Assembly (NCBI RefSeq): GCF_029223285.1 | Contig: NZ_JARHUJ010000002.1 | Coordinates: 124,001 to 188,000 of the forward strand | DNA length: 64,000 bases | From: Paraflavitalea sp. CAU 1676 | Lineage (GTDB): Bacteria; Bacteroidota; Bacteroidia; Chitinophagales; Chitinophagaceae | Direction: 5' to 3' | Program-made: the position numbers and the translations under genes | In this document: positions 33,160 to 41,411 of the stretch, one piece after another | Position numbering within the stretch: position 1 is the stretch's first letter | Layout of the letters: every line of letters begins with the position of its first letter | Notes under the pieces: model-generated | Told to the model about the DNA's origin: nothing | The model's input: the letters and a program-made list of their open reading frames with translations, nothing else | Databases searched by the model: none

Positions 33160-35715
33160 ATGGGGAGACTCCTTTTATTGGTATGTTCATTGTTGCTGGC
33201 TAACATCGTATGCGCCCAATCGCACGGCTTACGGTTTTCGAGCCATGAGGTAGTGCCTGAAAAAAGGACTTCGCTCAACCTGACCCCCGATGAACCGCTG
33301 TGCCTGGGCCAAACGACCGACATCAGCTTCGAGCTTTCCTTCACGCCCCACCTGGAAACCTATTTCGGCTATATCCTGCGGCTGGTTACCAACAATAACC
33401 AGAACATCGACATCGTCTACAACCAAAAGCTGCGGCGCTTCAATGCCGTGATCGGTGAAACGGTCTCCGGCGAATTTGAGATCGACTCCGTACAACTGTA
33501 CAGTCAGTGGAGCAAGTTGAAGCTCACACTCAACCCTGCCAGCCAGGAAGTGAGTTTCTTCCTCAATCAACGGCCCATCGGTAAAGGCAAGGCCAATATT
33601 TCATCTTCTACCTGTTACCAGATCATATTCGGCACCAACGATTATCCCGGGTTCAAGATCACCGACATTCCGCCGATGAACATCCGGGATATCCGAATCA
33701 GCGAAGGCAATAAGGGCATTGCTTATTTCCCATTATCGGAAAGTAGCGGACCCGTTGCCCTCGATTCCGTGAAGCAAAGAAAAGCGACGGTGAGCAATGC
33801 CGGCTGGATCAAACCCCGCCACCAGAACTGGGTGCAGGCTGCTGCCATTACCACCAAAGGATCGGCCAGCGTGGCGTTTGATAAAAAGAACGAGCGACTG
33901 TTCATCGTTGCCAAAGATTCCCTGTACCAGTATTCCTTCCGCAACGGTCAGTTATCGGGTGTATTGCTGGCAACACGGCGCGATACGTTGTCACCGGGTA
34001 GTCAGTCGGTGTACGACGATAAGAATGGCGTGCTGTACAACATTAATATCGACGAGAAGCTGGTAAGCGCCTATCAGCCCCAGGCCAATCGCTGGAGCCA
34101 GGAGTTTACGGCTGGTCCCCTCACCATTTACTGGCAGGCGAACAAATTCATATCACCCGCCGATAGTGCGCTATATATAATAGGAGGGTATGGCCAATTG
34201 CAATACCGCAATGACGTGCAGCGGTACAGCTTTGCCACCAGGGAATGGGAAACCATCGATGTAAAGGGCGATTTTCTGATGCCCCGTTACCTGGCCGCCC
34301 TGGGTACCAGCGAGGCCTGTGATACGGCCTGGTTGATCGGCGGGTTTGGCAGCAAGACCGGCGATCAAACCATCAACCCGCGGCATACTTACGACCTGCT
34401 TTCTTTTGATGTAAAGACCCGCTCCTTCAAAAGTCTTTTTTCCCTGAAAGAACCAGCGCGGCCCTTTTGTTTTGCCAACAGCCTCGTTATCGATGGCGCG
34501 GCGCGGCAATATTACGCGCTCATACACCCGATCGATCGTTTCAACTCGGCCCTGCAGCTCATGAAAGGTTCATTGCAGTCGCCGGAGTATGAACTGATGG
34601 CTGATAGCATTCCCTATGCCTTTCATGACATAGAATCATTTGCCGACCTGTACTATTGTGCAGCCAGCAAAAAACTGGTGGCCGTTACCCTGTTCACCGA
34701 TAAGAATAATGTGAGCAGCGTAAAAATATATACGCTCGATTTCCCTCCCAATAAACTGGCGGTAGTTGAACCACCAAAAGCTGCCGCTTCCAATGACTGG
34801 ATCTGGTTCCTGGTAGCTGGCGGCCTGGTAGCCGGTGGTGTGCTGTTGATGATGTGGCGGAGAAGACAACTGCGTCAGGCACAACAAGCCAAAATGTATA
34901 CACCACCACCAGCTGTTGCATCGGCGGTGGCTGTTGGGCAGTCAGATGCCGTGGCTGGTATTGCACAGGAGCCGGCCATGCAGAAAGAGGCCGCTGCCAT
35001 TTACCTCTTTGGCCCCTTCGAAGTATTCGACAAGGAAGGCAATGATATCACGAAACTGTTCACCCCGCTGTTGCGCGAACTGTTCCTGTTGATACTGACC
35101 TATACCGTCAAGGATGGCAAAGGCATTGCCTCCGAAAAACTGTACGAAACGCTGTGGGGCGATAAACCCCTGAAAGATGCGCGGAACAATTTTTCAGTGA
35201 ACGTGGTAAAGCTGAAGGGCATCCTCGAAAAAGTAGGGGAGTGCCATATCGGTAAAGAGTCGGGCAAATGGAAATTCGACGTGCTGCACAATTCCATCCG
35301 GGTCGATTACCAGCATTACAGCGACCTTGTTTCGAATGCCGGCAGCAGCACCAGCAAAGCCCTCGCGCAGGAATTGGTACAGGTGGCCGGTCGGGGCGCC
35401 TTCCTGGGTACCATGCATTACAGCTGGCTCGATGACATCAAATCGGAAGTATCCGGCAAAACCACCGATATACTCTTAAACTATATCTCCCGCGCCGATC
35501 TGAACACCGAGGCGGAATTCATCATCCGGGCGGCCAACTGCATTTTCATCTTCGATCAGCTGAACGAAGATGCCCTGGCCTGGAAATGTAAAGGCCTCAT
35601 ACTCCTGGGGCGGCACGGTATGGCCAAAGATGCTTACCTCAAGTTTGCCAAGGAGTACCGGGAGAACTATGGGCAGGAGTTCGATCAATCATTCGCCGAC
35701 GTTACAGGCCAATGA
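33160..35715 (+). CDS. Membrane-tethered SARP-like transcriptional regulator with LamG and beta-propeller sensor region
   Basis: The protein has 851 residues from the ATG at 33160 (a TTG two codons earlier is possible). A signal peptide (MGRLLLLVCSLLLANIVCAQ) is followed by a LamG-like jelly-roll at about 30-210. A kelch/galactose-oxidase-like propeller follows at about 220-540 (YIIGGYGQLQYRNDVQRYS, AWLIGGFGSKTGD). One transmembrane helix lies at about 547-566 and ends in RRRQ, which places the C-terminus in the cytoplasm. There a winged helix at about 612-715 (IYLFGPFEVFDKEG, LYETLWGDKPLKDARNNFSV) resembles the SARP/OmpR type. A helical BTAD-like region at about 720-850 (LNEDALAWKCKGLILLGRHG) completes it. 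The likely role is sensing a ligand outside and controlling transcription of the PUL that follows. This domain order is read by eye. Confidence 0.8.
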   Translation: MGRLLLLVCSLLLANIVCAQSHGLRFSSHEVVPEKRTSLNLTPDEPLCLGQTTDISFELSFTPHLETYFGYILRLVTNNNQNIDIVYNQKLRRFNAVIGETVSGEFEIDSVQLYSQWSKLKLTLNPASQEVSFFLNQRPIGKGKANISSSTCYQIIFGTNDYPGFKITDIPPMNIRDIRISEGNKGIAYFPLSESSGPVALDSVKQRKATVSNAGWIKPRHQNWVQAAAITTKGSASVAFDKKNERLFIVAKDSLYQYSFRNGQLSGVLLATRRDTLSPGSQSVYDDKNGVLYNINIDEKLVSAYQPQANRWSQEFTAGPLTIYWQANKFISPADSALYIIGGYGQLQYRNDVQRYSFATREWETIDVKGDFLMPRYLAALGTSEACDTAWLIGGFGSKTGDQTINPRHTYDLLSFDVKTRSFKSLFSLKEPARPFCFANSLVIDGAARQYYALIHPIDRFNSALQLMKGSLQSPEYELMADSIPYAFHDIESFADLYYCAASKKLVAVTLFTDKNNVSSVKIYTLDFPPNKLAVVEPPKAAASNDWIWFLVAGGLVAGGVLLMMWRRRQLRQAQQAKMYTPPPAVASAVAVGQSDAVAGIAQEPAMQKEAAAIYLFGPFEVFDKEGNDITKLFTPLLRELFLLILTYTVKDGKGIASEKLYETLWGDKPLKDARNNFSVNVVKLKGILEKVGECHIGKESGKWKFDVLHNSIRVDYQHYSDLVSNAGSSTSKALAQELVQVAGRGAFLGTMHYSWLDDIKSEVSGKTTDILLNYISRADLNTEAEFIIRAANCIFIFDQLNEDALAWKCKGLILLGRHGMAKDAYLKFAKEYRENYGQEFDQSFADVTGQ

Positions 35716-35782
35716 CCCATGGAGCCCCCTGTCTTTGCCCCGGTTCCTCACTAATTTTTCATAAAAAACTAAAAAACAGGAC

Positions 35783-35830
35783 ATTAATTTCCCAATTAAT
35801 GCTTTTGTTAATGCCCTTATTAGCATCCCA
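35783..35830. repeat. Four 12-bp direct repeats upstream of GH92 (candidate operator array A)
   Basis: The units are ATTAATTTCCCA, ATTAATGCTTTT, GTTAATGCCCTT and ATTAGCATCCCA, starting at 35783, 35795, 35807 and 35819, an exact 12-base period. The array ends 47 bases before the GH92 start codon. The same motif recurs before susC at 41138-41184. Shared placement within one PUL suggests regulator binding sites; this is an inference. Confidence 0.75.
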
Positions 35831-35877
35831 CGGCTTTATTGCAGGAAGAAATTTCAACGAAACTGATTGCCTGCGAT

Positions 35878-38133
35878 ATGAAAAAGACCCTGCTCATTGT
35901 AGTGCTTATATGCAACGTAACTGTTCTGATGGCCCGTCAGCCGGCCAAAGCTGCTTTCATCAATCCCGACAGGTCCGTACTCGGATTTCTCGACCCCACC
36001 ATCGGTAACGTGGGTCAATTGCTCGAACCTACCCGGCCCACCATCCAGCTGCCCAATCAAATGATCCGGGTAGCGCCTCAAAGAAAGGATTATCTCGATA
36101 ACCAGATATCCAGCTTCCCCCTCAATATCGTATCGCACCGCCTGGGACAGGTATTTTCCATCAAACCATCGGTAAAGCCGGTAGCCCGCGAAAGCTGGCA
36201 GGCCCGCATGACCTACGACCACGACCTCGAAGTCAATAACCCCTGGCATTATGCTACCTGGCTCATCGATGATGAGGTGGGAGTAGAGTTTACCCCAGGC
36301 CGCAAAGCCGGCGTTTATCGCTTCCGTTTTCCGGCATCGGCCCATAAAGCGCTGCTCTTCGATGTGTACAATGGCGACGAAGCACAATACAATTTCCCCT
36401 CAGCTACCGAGATCACCGGATACGAGACCTGGCATGGCGACGTAAAGGTTTACCTGTATGGCGTTTTCTCCGTGGCGGGCAAGCCGGGTGTGCTGGTTGA
36501 TGGTCAGGTGCAAAACACCAACACCATTACCGGCCGCGGGGTGAAGGCATTCCTGAGTTTTCCAACCACAACCGGTGAAGTGGAACTGCGCTATGCGATC
36601 AGTTATGTGAGTGCCGATCAGGCGAAAAAGAATTATGAGCAGGAGTTGAAAGGAAAGTCGTTTGCCGCCATAGCCGATAACGGAAAAAGGATATGGGAAG
36701 AAACGCTGACACAGATAAAAGTGGAGGGCGGTACCGAAGCCCAGAAGCGTTCTTTCTACACGGCCTTGTACCGTTGTTACGAAAGAATGGTCGATGTATC
36801 GGAGAATGATCAATACTACAGCGGCTACAATAAACAGATCAATAAAGACAAACGTCCTTTTTATGTGGATGACTGGGCCTGGGATACTTACCTGGCGCAT
36901 CATCCCCTGCGCATGATCCTCCATCCGAAGCAGGAGGAAGACATGCTGCAATCGTACGTGCGTATGTACGAGCAAAGCGGCTGGATGCCCACCTTCCCGG
37001 TGCTCTTCGGCGACCATGCCTGCATGAACGGATTTCATTCATCGGTAGTGGTGCTCGATGCCTGGCGCAAGGGACTGCGCAACTTCGATATACAAAAAGC
37101 CTATGAGGGAATGCGTAAGAATGCGACCGATGCAACCATCATTCCCTGGCGCAATGGTCCTAAAACAGCACTCGACGATTTCTACCACAGTAAAGGATAC
37201 TTCCCGGCCCTGGCTCCTGGCGATAAAGAAACGGAAGCTCTCGTCGATAAGTTTGAAAAACGGCAGGCGGTAGCGGTTACCCTCGGTACCAGCTACGACG
37301 ACTGGGCGCTTGCACAGCTGGCGAAAGACCTCAATAAGCAGGACGACTACCAACGCTTCTCTGCCCGCGGCCTCAATTATAAAAACCTGTGGCATCCCGA
37401 AAAGAAGTTCTTCCTGCCCAAAGATGATAAGGGCAACTGGATCAACATCGACCTCAAGTTCGATGGCGGTCCCGGCGGCCGGGATTATTACGATGAGAAC
37501 AATGGCTGGACCTACCTGTGGCAGGTGCAGCAGGATATACCCGGCCTGATCGACCTCATGGGCGGTAAGCAGGTATTTGAGAACAGGCTCGATCAATTGT
37601 ACCGCGAAGGCCTTGGCCGTGGCAAACATGAGTTCTGGAATAAGTTTCCCGATGCTACCGGCCTGGTAGGACAGTTCTCCATGGGCAACGAACCCAGCTT
37701 CCATATTCCCTACCTGTACAACTTCACGGGCTCACCGTGGAAAACACAAAAGACCACGCGCTTCCTCCTGGATGTATGGTTTCGCGATAACGTGTTCGGC
37801 ATTCCGGGCGATGAAGATGGTGGTGGCATGACAGCGTTTGTGGTATTCTCCTCGATGGGCTTTTATCCTGTAACACCTGGTTTACCGGTGTATACTATCG
37901 GCAGTCCGCTCTTCAGTAAAGTCACGATCGATCTGCAAAACGGTAAGCAATTCCGCCTCACGGCCAACAATTGTTCCGTAGTCAACAAATACATCCAAAG
38001 CGCGAAGATGAATGGCGTGGTGCTCAATACGCCCTGGTTTACCCATGATCAATTGATGAGTGGCGGACACCTGGAACTGGAGATGGGCCCCAAGCCCAAC
38101 AAGAGCTGGGGCACCGGAAGCGCGGGGTTTTAG
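35878..38133 (+). CDS. Exo-alpha-mannosidase, glycoside hydrolase family 92
   Basis: The protein has 751 residues. GH92 enzymes are calcium-dependent inverting exo-alpha-mannosidases acting on N-glycans or fungal mannan. The start ATG at 35878 gives a signal peptide (MKKTLLIVVLICNVTVLMARQ); the frame runs 13 codons further upstream through part of the spacer. The N-terminal beta-sandwich opens with the characteristic DPTIGNVGQL. The catalytic barrel shows FYTALYRCYERM, the DDWAWDTYLAHHPL block, GNEPSFHIPYLYNF and the acidic GIPGDEDGGGMTAF segment that holds catalytic and calcium-binding residues. It opens the enzyme part of the PUL and is preceded by the 12-bp array. Linkage specificity cannot be told from sequence alone. 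Confidence 0.95.
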   Translation: MKKTLLIVVLICNVTVLMARQPAKAAFINPDRSVLGFLDPTIGNVGQLLEPTRPTIQLPNQMIRVAPQRKDYLDNQISSFPLNIVSHRLGQVFSIKPSVKPVARESWQARMTYDHDLEVNNPWHYATWLIDDEVGVEFTPGRKAGVYRFRFPASAHKALLFDVYNGDEAQYNFPSATEITGYETWHGDVKVYLYGVFSVAGKPGVLVDGQVQNTNTITGRGVKAFLSFPTTTGEVELRYAISYVSADQAKKNYEQELKGKSFAAIADNGKRIWEETLTQIKVEGGTEAQKRSFYTALYRCYERMVDVSENDQYYSGYNKQINKDKRPFYVDDWAWDTYLAHHPLRMILHPKQEEDMLQSYVRMYEQSGWMPTFPVLFGDHACMNGFHSSVVVLDAWRKGLRNFDIQKAYEGMRKNATDATIIPWRNGPKTALDDFYHSKGYFPALAPGDKETEALVDKFEKRQAVAVTLGTSYDDWALAQLAKDLNKQDDYQRFSARGLNYKNLWHPEKKFFLPKDDKGNWINIDLKFDGGPGGRDYYDENNGWTYLWQVQQDIPGLIDLMGGKQVFENRLDQLYREGLGRGKHEFWNKFPDATGLVGQFSMGNEPSFHIPYLYNFTGSPWKTQKTTRFLLDVWFRDNVFGIPGDEDGGGMTAFVVFSSMGFYPVTPGLPVYTIGSPLFSKVTIDLQNGKQFRLTANNCSVVNKYIQSAKMNGVVLNTPWFTHDQLMSGGHLELEMGPKPNKSWGTGSAGF

Positions 38134-38342
38134 GAAGGAAATTTTCTGTTGCAGTACCACGAATTGCCTGCCTTAACAAGGCGGAGCACCGTAAGGACAA
38201 CAACGGAAGGCTGTAAAGCCGACTAAATAATTTCTGCGCCTGATAGTTATCGGGAACAGGGATCATTGCTGAAACGAGGGGTGCAGCTTTAGGCAGTAGG
38301 GCTGTACCCTGGTTTTCGGCTTGTACACCAAAACTTGACCAT

Positions 38343-39677
38343 ATGAGAATATTACCAGGGCTTATTATGATGCCTGCTTTATGCGTCGTCCTTTGCTGTT
38401 CAAAGAAGGGAGGCAACAACCCGGCACCGCCCGATCCTCCTGAACCACCGCCGGTAAAGGAAGTGGTGTACGATGAAACCGGTTGCCTGTACACTTCTTA
38501 TGATAAGCTCGTCATGGCAGGCTATCAGGGATGGTTTGCCGCCCAGGGCGATGCATCGGAAAGGGGCTGGTACCATTACCAGAATGGCAATTGTGGTGGT
38601 TTCCTGCCAGGTTGCTCGTCCGTCGATTTCTGGCCCGATATCTCCGAGTACACGAAGAAATACAAATCGCCTTTCCAGTTTGCGAATGGTACCGATGCAT
38701 ATCTGTATAGTCCGTACGATGAAGAAAGTGTCGATCTGCATTTCAAGTGGATGAAGGACTACGGTATTGACGGCGTATTTATGCAGCGTTTCGTTGGAGA
38801 GATAAAGCCTGACAATGTGAAGGGCAAGCGGCATTTCAACAAGGTATTGGAGAATGCCCTGAAAGCGGCGAAGAAATATAGTCGCGCCATTTGCGTGATG
38901 TATGACCTCAGCGGTTGCTCGCCCGAAGATGTGGCCTATCTCGAACAGGACTGGAACGAATTACAATCGCTCTTCGCGCTGTTCGATAACAAGCAGAACC
39001 CTACCTACCTGCGGCACAATAAAAAGCCACTGGTGGTGATCTGGGGTGTAGGGTTTAATGATAACCGGAAATACACGACAAGTGATGTCGACAAACTGGT
39101 TGACAAGATCAAGGGGCCAACGAAGAAAGTGTCGGTTATGCTCGGAGTGCCTTATTACTGGCGCTCGCTGAAGAATGACACGGATCCTTCCGCCGCTTTG
39201 CATACGCTCATCAAAAAATGCGATATCGTATTGCCGTGGGCGGTGGGCCGCTATGGTAATGACAATTACAATAATGTGGCGGGCCTCGAACTGATTGGCG
39301 ATATGCAATGGTGCGCAACCAATAATATCACGTATGTGCCGCTGGTGTTTCCGGGATTCAGCTGGGGCAACCTGAAAATGGATGCCACTCAATACAATTC
39401 GATACCGCGGTACAAAGGAGACTTCCTGTGGAAGCAGGTGGCAGGGGCGAAGAACCAGGGGGCTCAAAGTTTGTACGTGGCCATGTTCGACGAGATCGAC
39501 GAAGGGACGGCCATCTATAAATGCGCCAGGGAATCTGAACTACCGTTGCATGGCAGTCGCAAATTCGTTGGCATCGAGAACGAAGTCGCCTCCGATTATT
39601 ACCTATGGCTTACCGGAGAAGCCGGTAAATGGTTTCATGGCGCAGCAGGTTATACTGCTACCAAACCTATACGATAA
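38343..39677 (+). CDS. Glycoside hydrolase family 71/99-like lipoprotein (first of a tandem pair)
   Basis: The protein has 444 residues. The N-terminus is a lipoprotein signal (MRILPGLIMMPALCVVLCCSKKG) followed by a Pro-rich linker, so it should be tethered to a membrane surface. The (beta/alpha)8-type body has the blocks AGYQGWFAAQGD, DLHFKWMKDYGIDGVFMQRF and VFPGFSWGN. The FDEIDEGTA segment matches the Glu-x-x-Glu-Gly-Thr arrangement that carries the two catalytic Glu residues in GH99 endo-alpha-mannosidases. The 209-base gap after GH92 contains no recognisable promoter. A role in alpha-mannoside cleavage is inferred from family and neighbours. Confidence 0.85.
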   Translation: MRILPGLIMMPALCVVLCCSKKGGNNPAPPDPPEPPPVKEVVYDETGCLYTSYDKLVMAGYQGWFAAQGDASERGWYHYQNGNCGGFLPGCSSVDFWPDISEYTKKYKSPFQFANGTDAYLYSPYDEESVDLHFKWMKDYGIDGVFMQRFVGEIKPDNVKGKRHFNKVLENALKAAKKYSRAICVMYDLSGCSPEDVAYLEQDWNELQSLFALFDNKQNPTYLRHNKKPLVVIWGVGFNDNRKYTTSDVDKLVDKIKGPTKKVSVMLGVPYYWRSLKNDTDPSAALHTLIKKCDIVLPWAVGRYGNDNYNNVAGLELIGDMQWCATNNITYVPLVFPGFSWGNLKMDATQYNSIPRYKGDFLWKQVAGAKNQGAQSLYVAMFDEIDEGTAIYKCARESELPLHGSRKFVGIENEVASDYYLWLTGEAGKWFHGAAGYTATKPIR

Positions 39678-39792
39678 ACATTTTCCATAATGCAAGTGAA
39701 CATTCCAACCCCGGTATGTTTCTACATGCCGGGCTTGAATGTTACCCTACAGGCATCGATTGCCGGGAACTCACAACAACTCAACACCAAAA

Positions 39793-41067
39793 ATGAAAAC
39801 AAACGTATTGATCTCGCTAACCGTGTGCCTGTTCATGTGCGTTGGATTGCAGGCGCAGTCAAAGCACAGTAAGGAAACGAAGTACCCCAGTTACAAAGGA
39901 TTGGTGATGGCCGGTTACCAGGGATGGTTCCGGGCGCAGGGCGACGGCACCAACGCCCGGCGTTTTGCCTATGGCAGCGAAGAACGTACAGGCATCGATA
40001 TGTGGCCCGATGTAGCTGAATACGCAAAGACCTATGAAACACCCTGGAAACTGGCCGACGGTAAGCCCGCCCGTTTTTTTAGCAGTCACGATAAAAGTGC
40101 GGTCGATCTGCATTTCAAATGGATGCAACAATATGGAGTAGACGGCGTATTCATGCAACGCTTTTTCGGCAATGCGAAAGGGCGGGATAGTGCCTCCTCC
40201 ACTATTCTGAAAAATGCCTTCGAAGCGGCATCCAGGTACGGCCGGGCCATTGCGGTGATGTATGACCTTTCCGGGCTGCGTGGTTCCAATGAAGACTGCA
40301 GCGCTTTGATTGAAGACTGGAAGTTCCTGGTCAACCAGTTAAAAGTAACCAACCAGCCGGGTGCGAAAACCTATTTGCAGCACAATGGCAAGCCGGTAGT
40401 GGCCATTTGGGGCGTGGGATTTCCCGACCGGCCCTATAATATCCGGAATATCGGGCTGGAGAAACTGATCGACTTTTTGAAGAACGATCCGGAGTATGGT
40501 GGTTGTGCCATTATGCTCGGCGTGCCGGCATTCTTTCGCACGTTGAATGCCGATTGTTTACCCGATCCTTACTTGCACACACTGATCAAACAATGCGAAC
40601 TGGTATTGCCGTGGAATGTACAGCGATACAGTCCGTTGCTGCATAATGATATGGACCGTTTCCGCGACAATACGATCGCCGACCTGGAATGGTGCCACGA
40701 AAACAAAGTGGAATATGTACCCTGTGTATATCCAGGATTCAGCTGGCATAACCTGAGCAAGTATGAATTCCCCGACGACGTGAAGCCGGTGGCTTCGATT
40801 CCCCGGCAGGGTGGCCGGTTTTACTGGCAGCAGATCACTACCGCCATCAACGCTGGCGCATCAATGCTCTATGTGGCCATGTTCGACGAGGTAAACGAAG
40901 CGACGGCGATCTTTAAGGTAACGGACGCACCGCCGGTTAGTACAGTAACCTCCTTTGTTGGCAATGACGGAAAGCCATCGGATCATTATTTATGGCTTAC
41001 CGGGGAAGCAGCAAAGATGCTGCGCAATGAAAAGCCGCTCAGCTTGAAAATGCCGGAGCGGAAATAG
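39793..41067 (+). CDS. Glycoside hydrolase family 71/99-like secreted protein (second of the pair)
   Basis: The protein has 424 residues from the ATG at 39793, which gives a signal peptide (MKTNVLISLTVCLFMCVGLQAQ) without a lipobox. It is a clear paralogue of the preceding gene: AGYQGWFRAQGD, DLHFKWMQQYGVDGVFMQRF and VYPGFSWHN align directly. The catalytic segment reads FDEVNEATA, keeping both Glu residues but with Ala for Gly. The pair thus differs in anchoring (soluble periplasmic versus lipoprotein) and in residues near the active site, which suggests division of labour on one glycan. It lies 115 bases after its paralogue. Confidence 0.85.
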   Translation: MKTNVLISLTVCLFMCVGLQAQSKHSKETKYPSYKGLVMAGYQGWFRAQGDGTNARRFAYGSEERTGIDMWPDVAEYAKTYETPWKLADGKPARFFSSHDKSAVDLHFKWMQQYGVDGVFMQRFFGNAKGRDSASSTILKNAFEAASRYGRAIAVMYDLSGLRGSNEDCSALIEDWKFLVNQLKVTNQPGAKTYLQHNGKPVVAIWGVGFPDRPYNIRNIGLEKLIDFLKNDPEYGGCAIMLGVPAFFRTLNADCLPDPYLHTLIKQCELVLPWNVQRYSPLLHNDMDRFRDNTIADLEWCHENKVEYVPCVYPGFSWHNLSKYEFPDDVKPVASIPRQGGRFYWQQITTAINAGASMLYVAMFDEVNEATAIFKVTDAPPVSTVTSFVGNDGKPSDHYLWLTGEAAKMLRNEKPLSLKMPERK

Positions 41068-41137
41068 ATGTTGAAGTCTTACATCTCACGCTGTTGTGTG
41101 AATGGCCTTTTTCAAAAAATACTTTAAATATGAGAAA

Positions 41138-41184
41138 ATTAATGCCCCAATTAGAAGAATCTTAATGCCCTGATTAATCCCCTG
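41138..41184. repeat. Four direct repeats upstream of susC (candidate operator array B)
   Basis: The TTAAT or TTAG cores start at 41139, 41151, 41162 and 41174, with spacings of 12, 11 and 12 bases. The units are ATTAATGCCCCA, ATTAGAAGAATC, TTAATGCCCTG and ATTAATCCCCTG. They match array A at 35783-35830 in motif, copy number and spacing, although the surrounding sequence is unrelated. Confidence 0.75.
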
Positions 41185-41236
41185 CGGGTATTTTCAACAT
41201 TCGATTCTTTTAACCCTTTTGCTTTGATTTGAACCA

Positions 41237-41265
41237 TTGCCGGGTAATTCCCGCAATAGTTTTTG
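41237..41265 (+). promoter_or_regulatory. Possible promoter of the susCD operon
   Basis: A TTG at 41237-41239 is followed after 17 bases by TAGTTTTTG (41257-41265), a TAnnTTTG-like element with one extra base. It lies 53 bases beyond the end of array B. Confidence 0.35.
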
Positions 41266-41411
41266 AACAATTCTAAAACTAACGAACATGCTGCCGGAAA
41301 AGAAATTTGCGCGCTGCTTTCATCCTCCTTGAGCGCCATCATTCCACCTTGTCAATAATCTCCTTGTTTAAACTTGCAATTTTCAACGATGATCTTGCAA
41401 AAAATACACAT

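Larger units (their letters stand above)
41068..41411 (+). other. 344-base control region before susC
   Basis: No gene is present. The frame open from 41307 into susC has no signal-peptide-like start before 41412. The region carries array B, an imperfect hairpin (ATTGCCGGG/CCCGCAAT, 41237-41256) and a possible promoter, leaving a long leader of about 140 bases. Confidence 0.6.

Noticed and set aside
38181-38340. Structured RNA in the GH92 to GH71/99-like gap
   Set aside because: It is GC-balanced with small stems only; no riboswitch core or terminator could be drawn.
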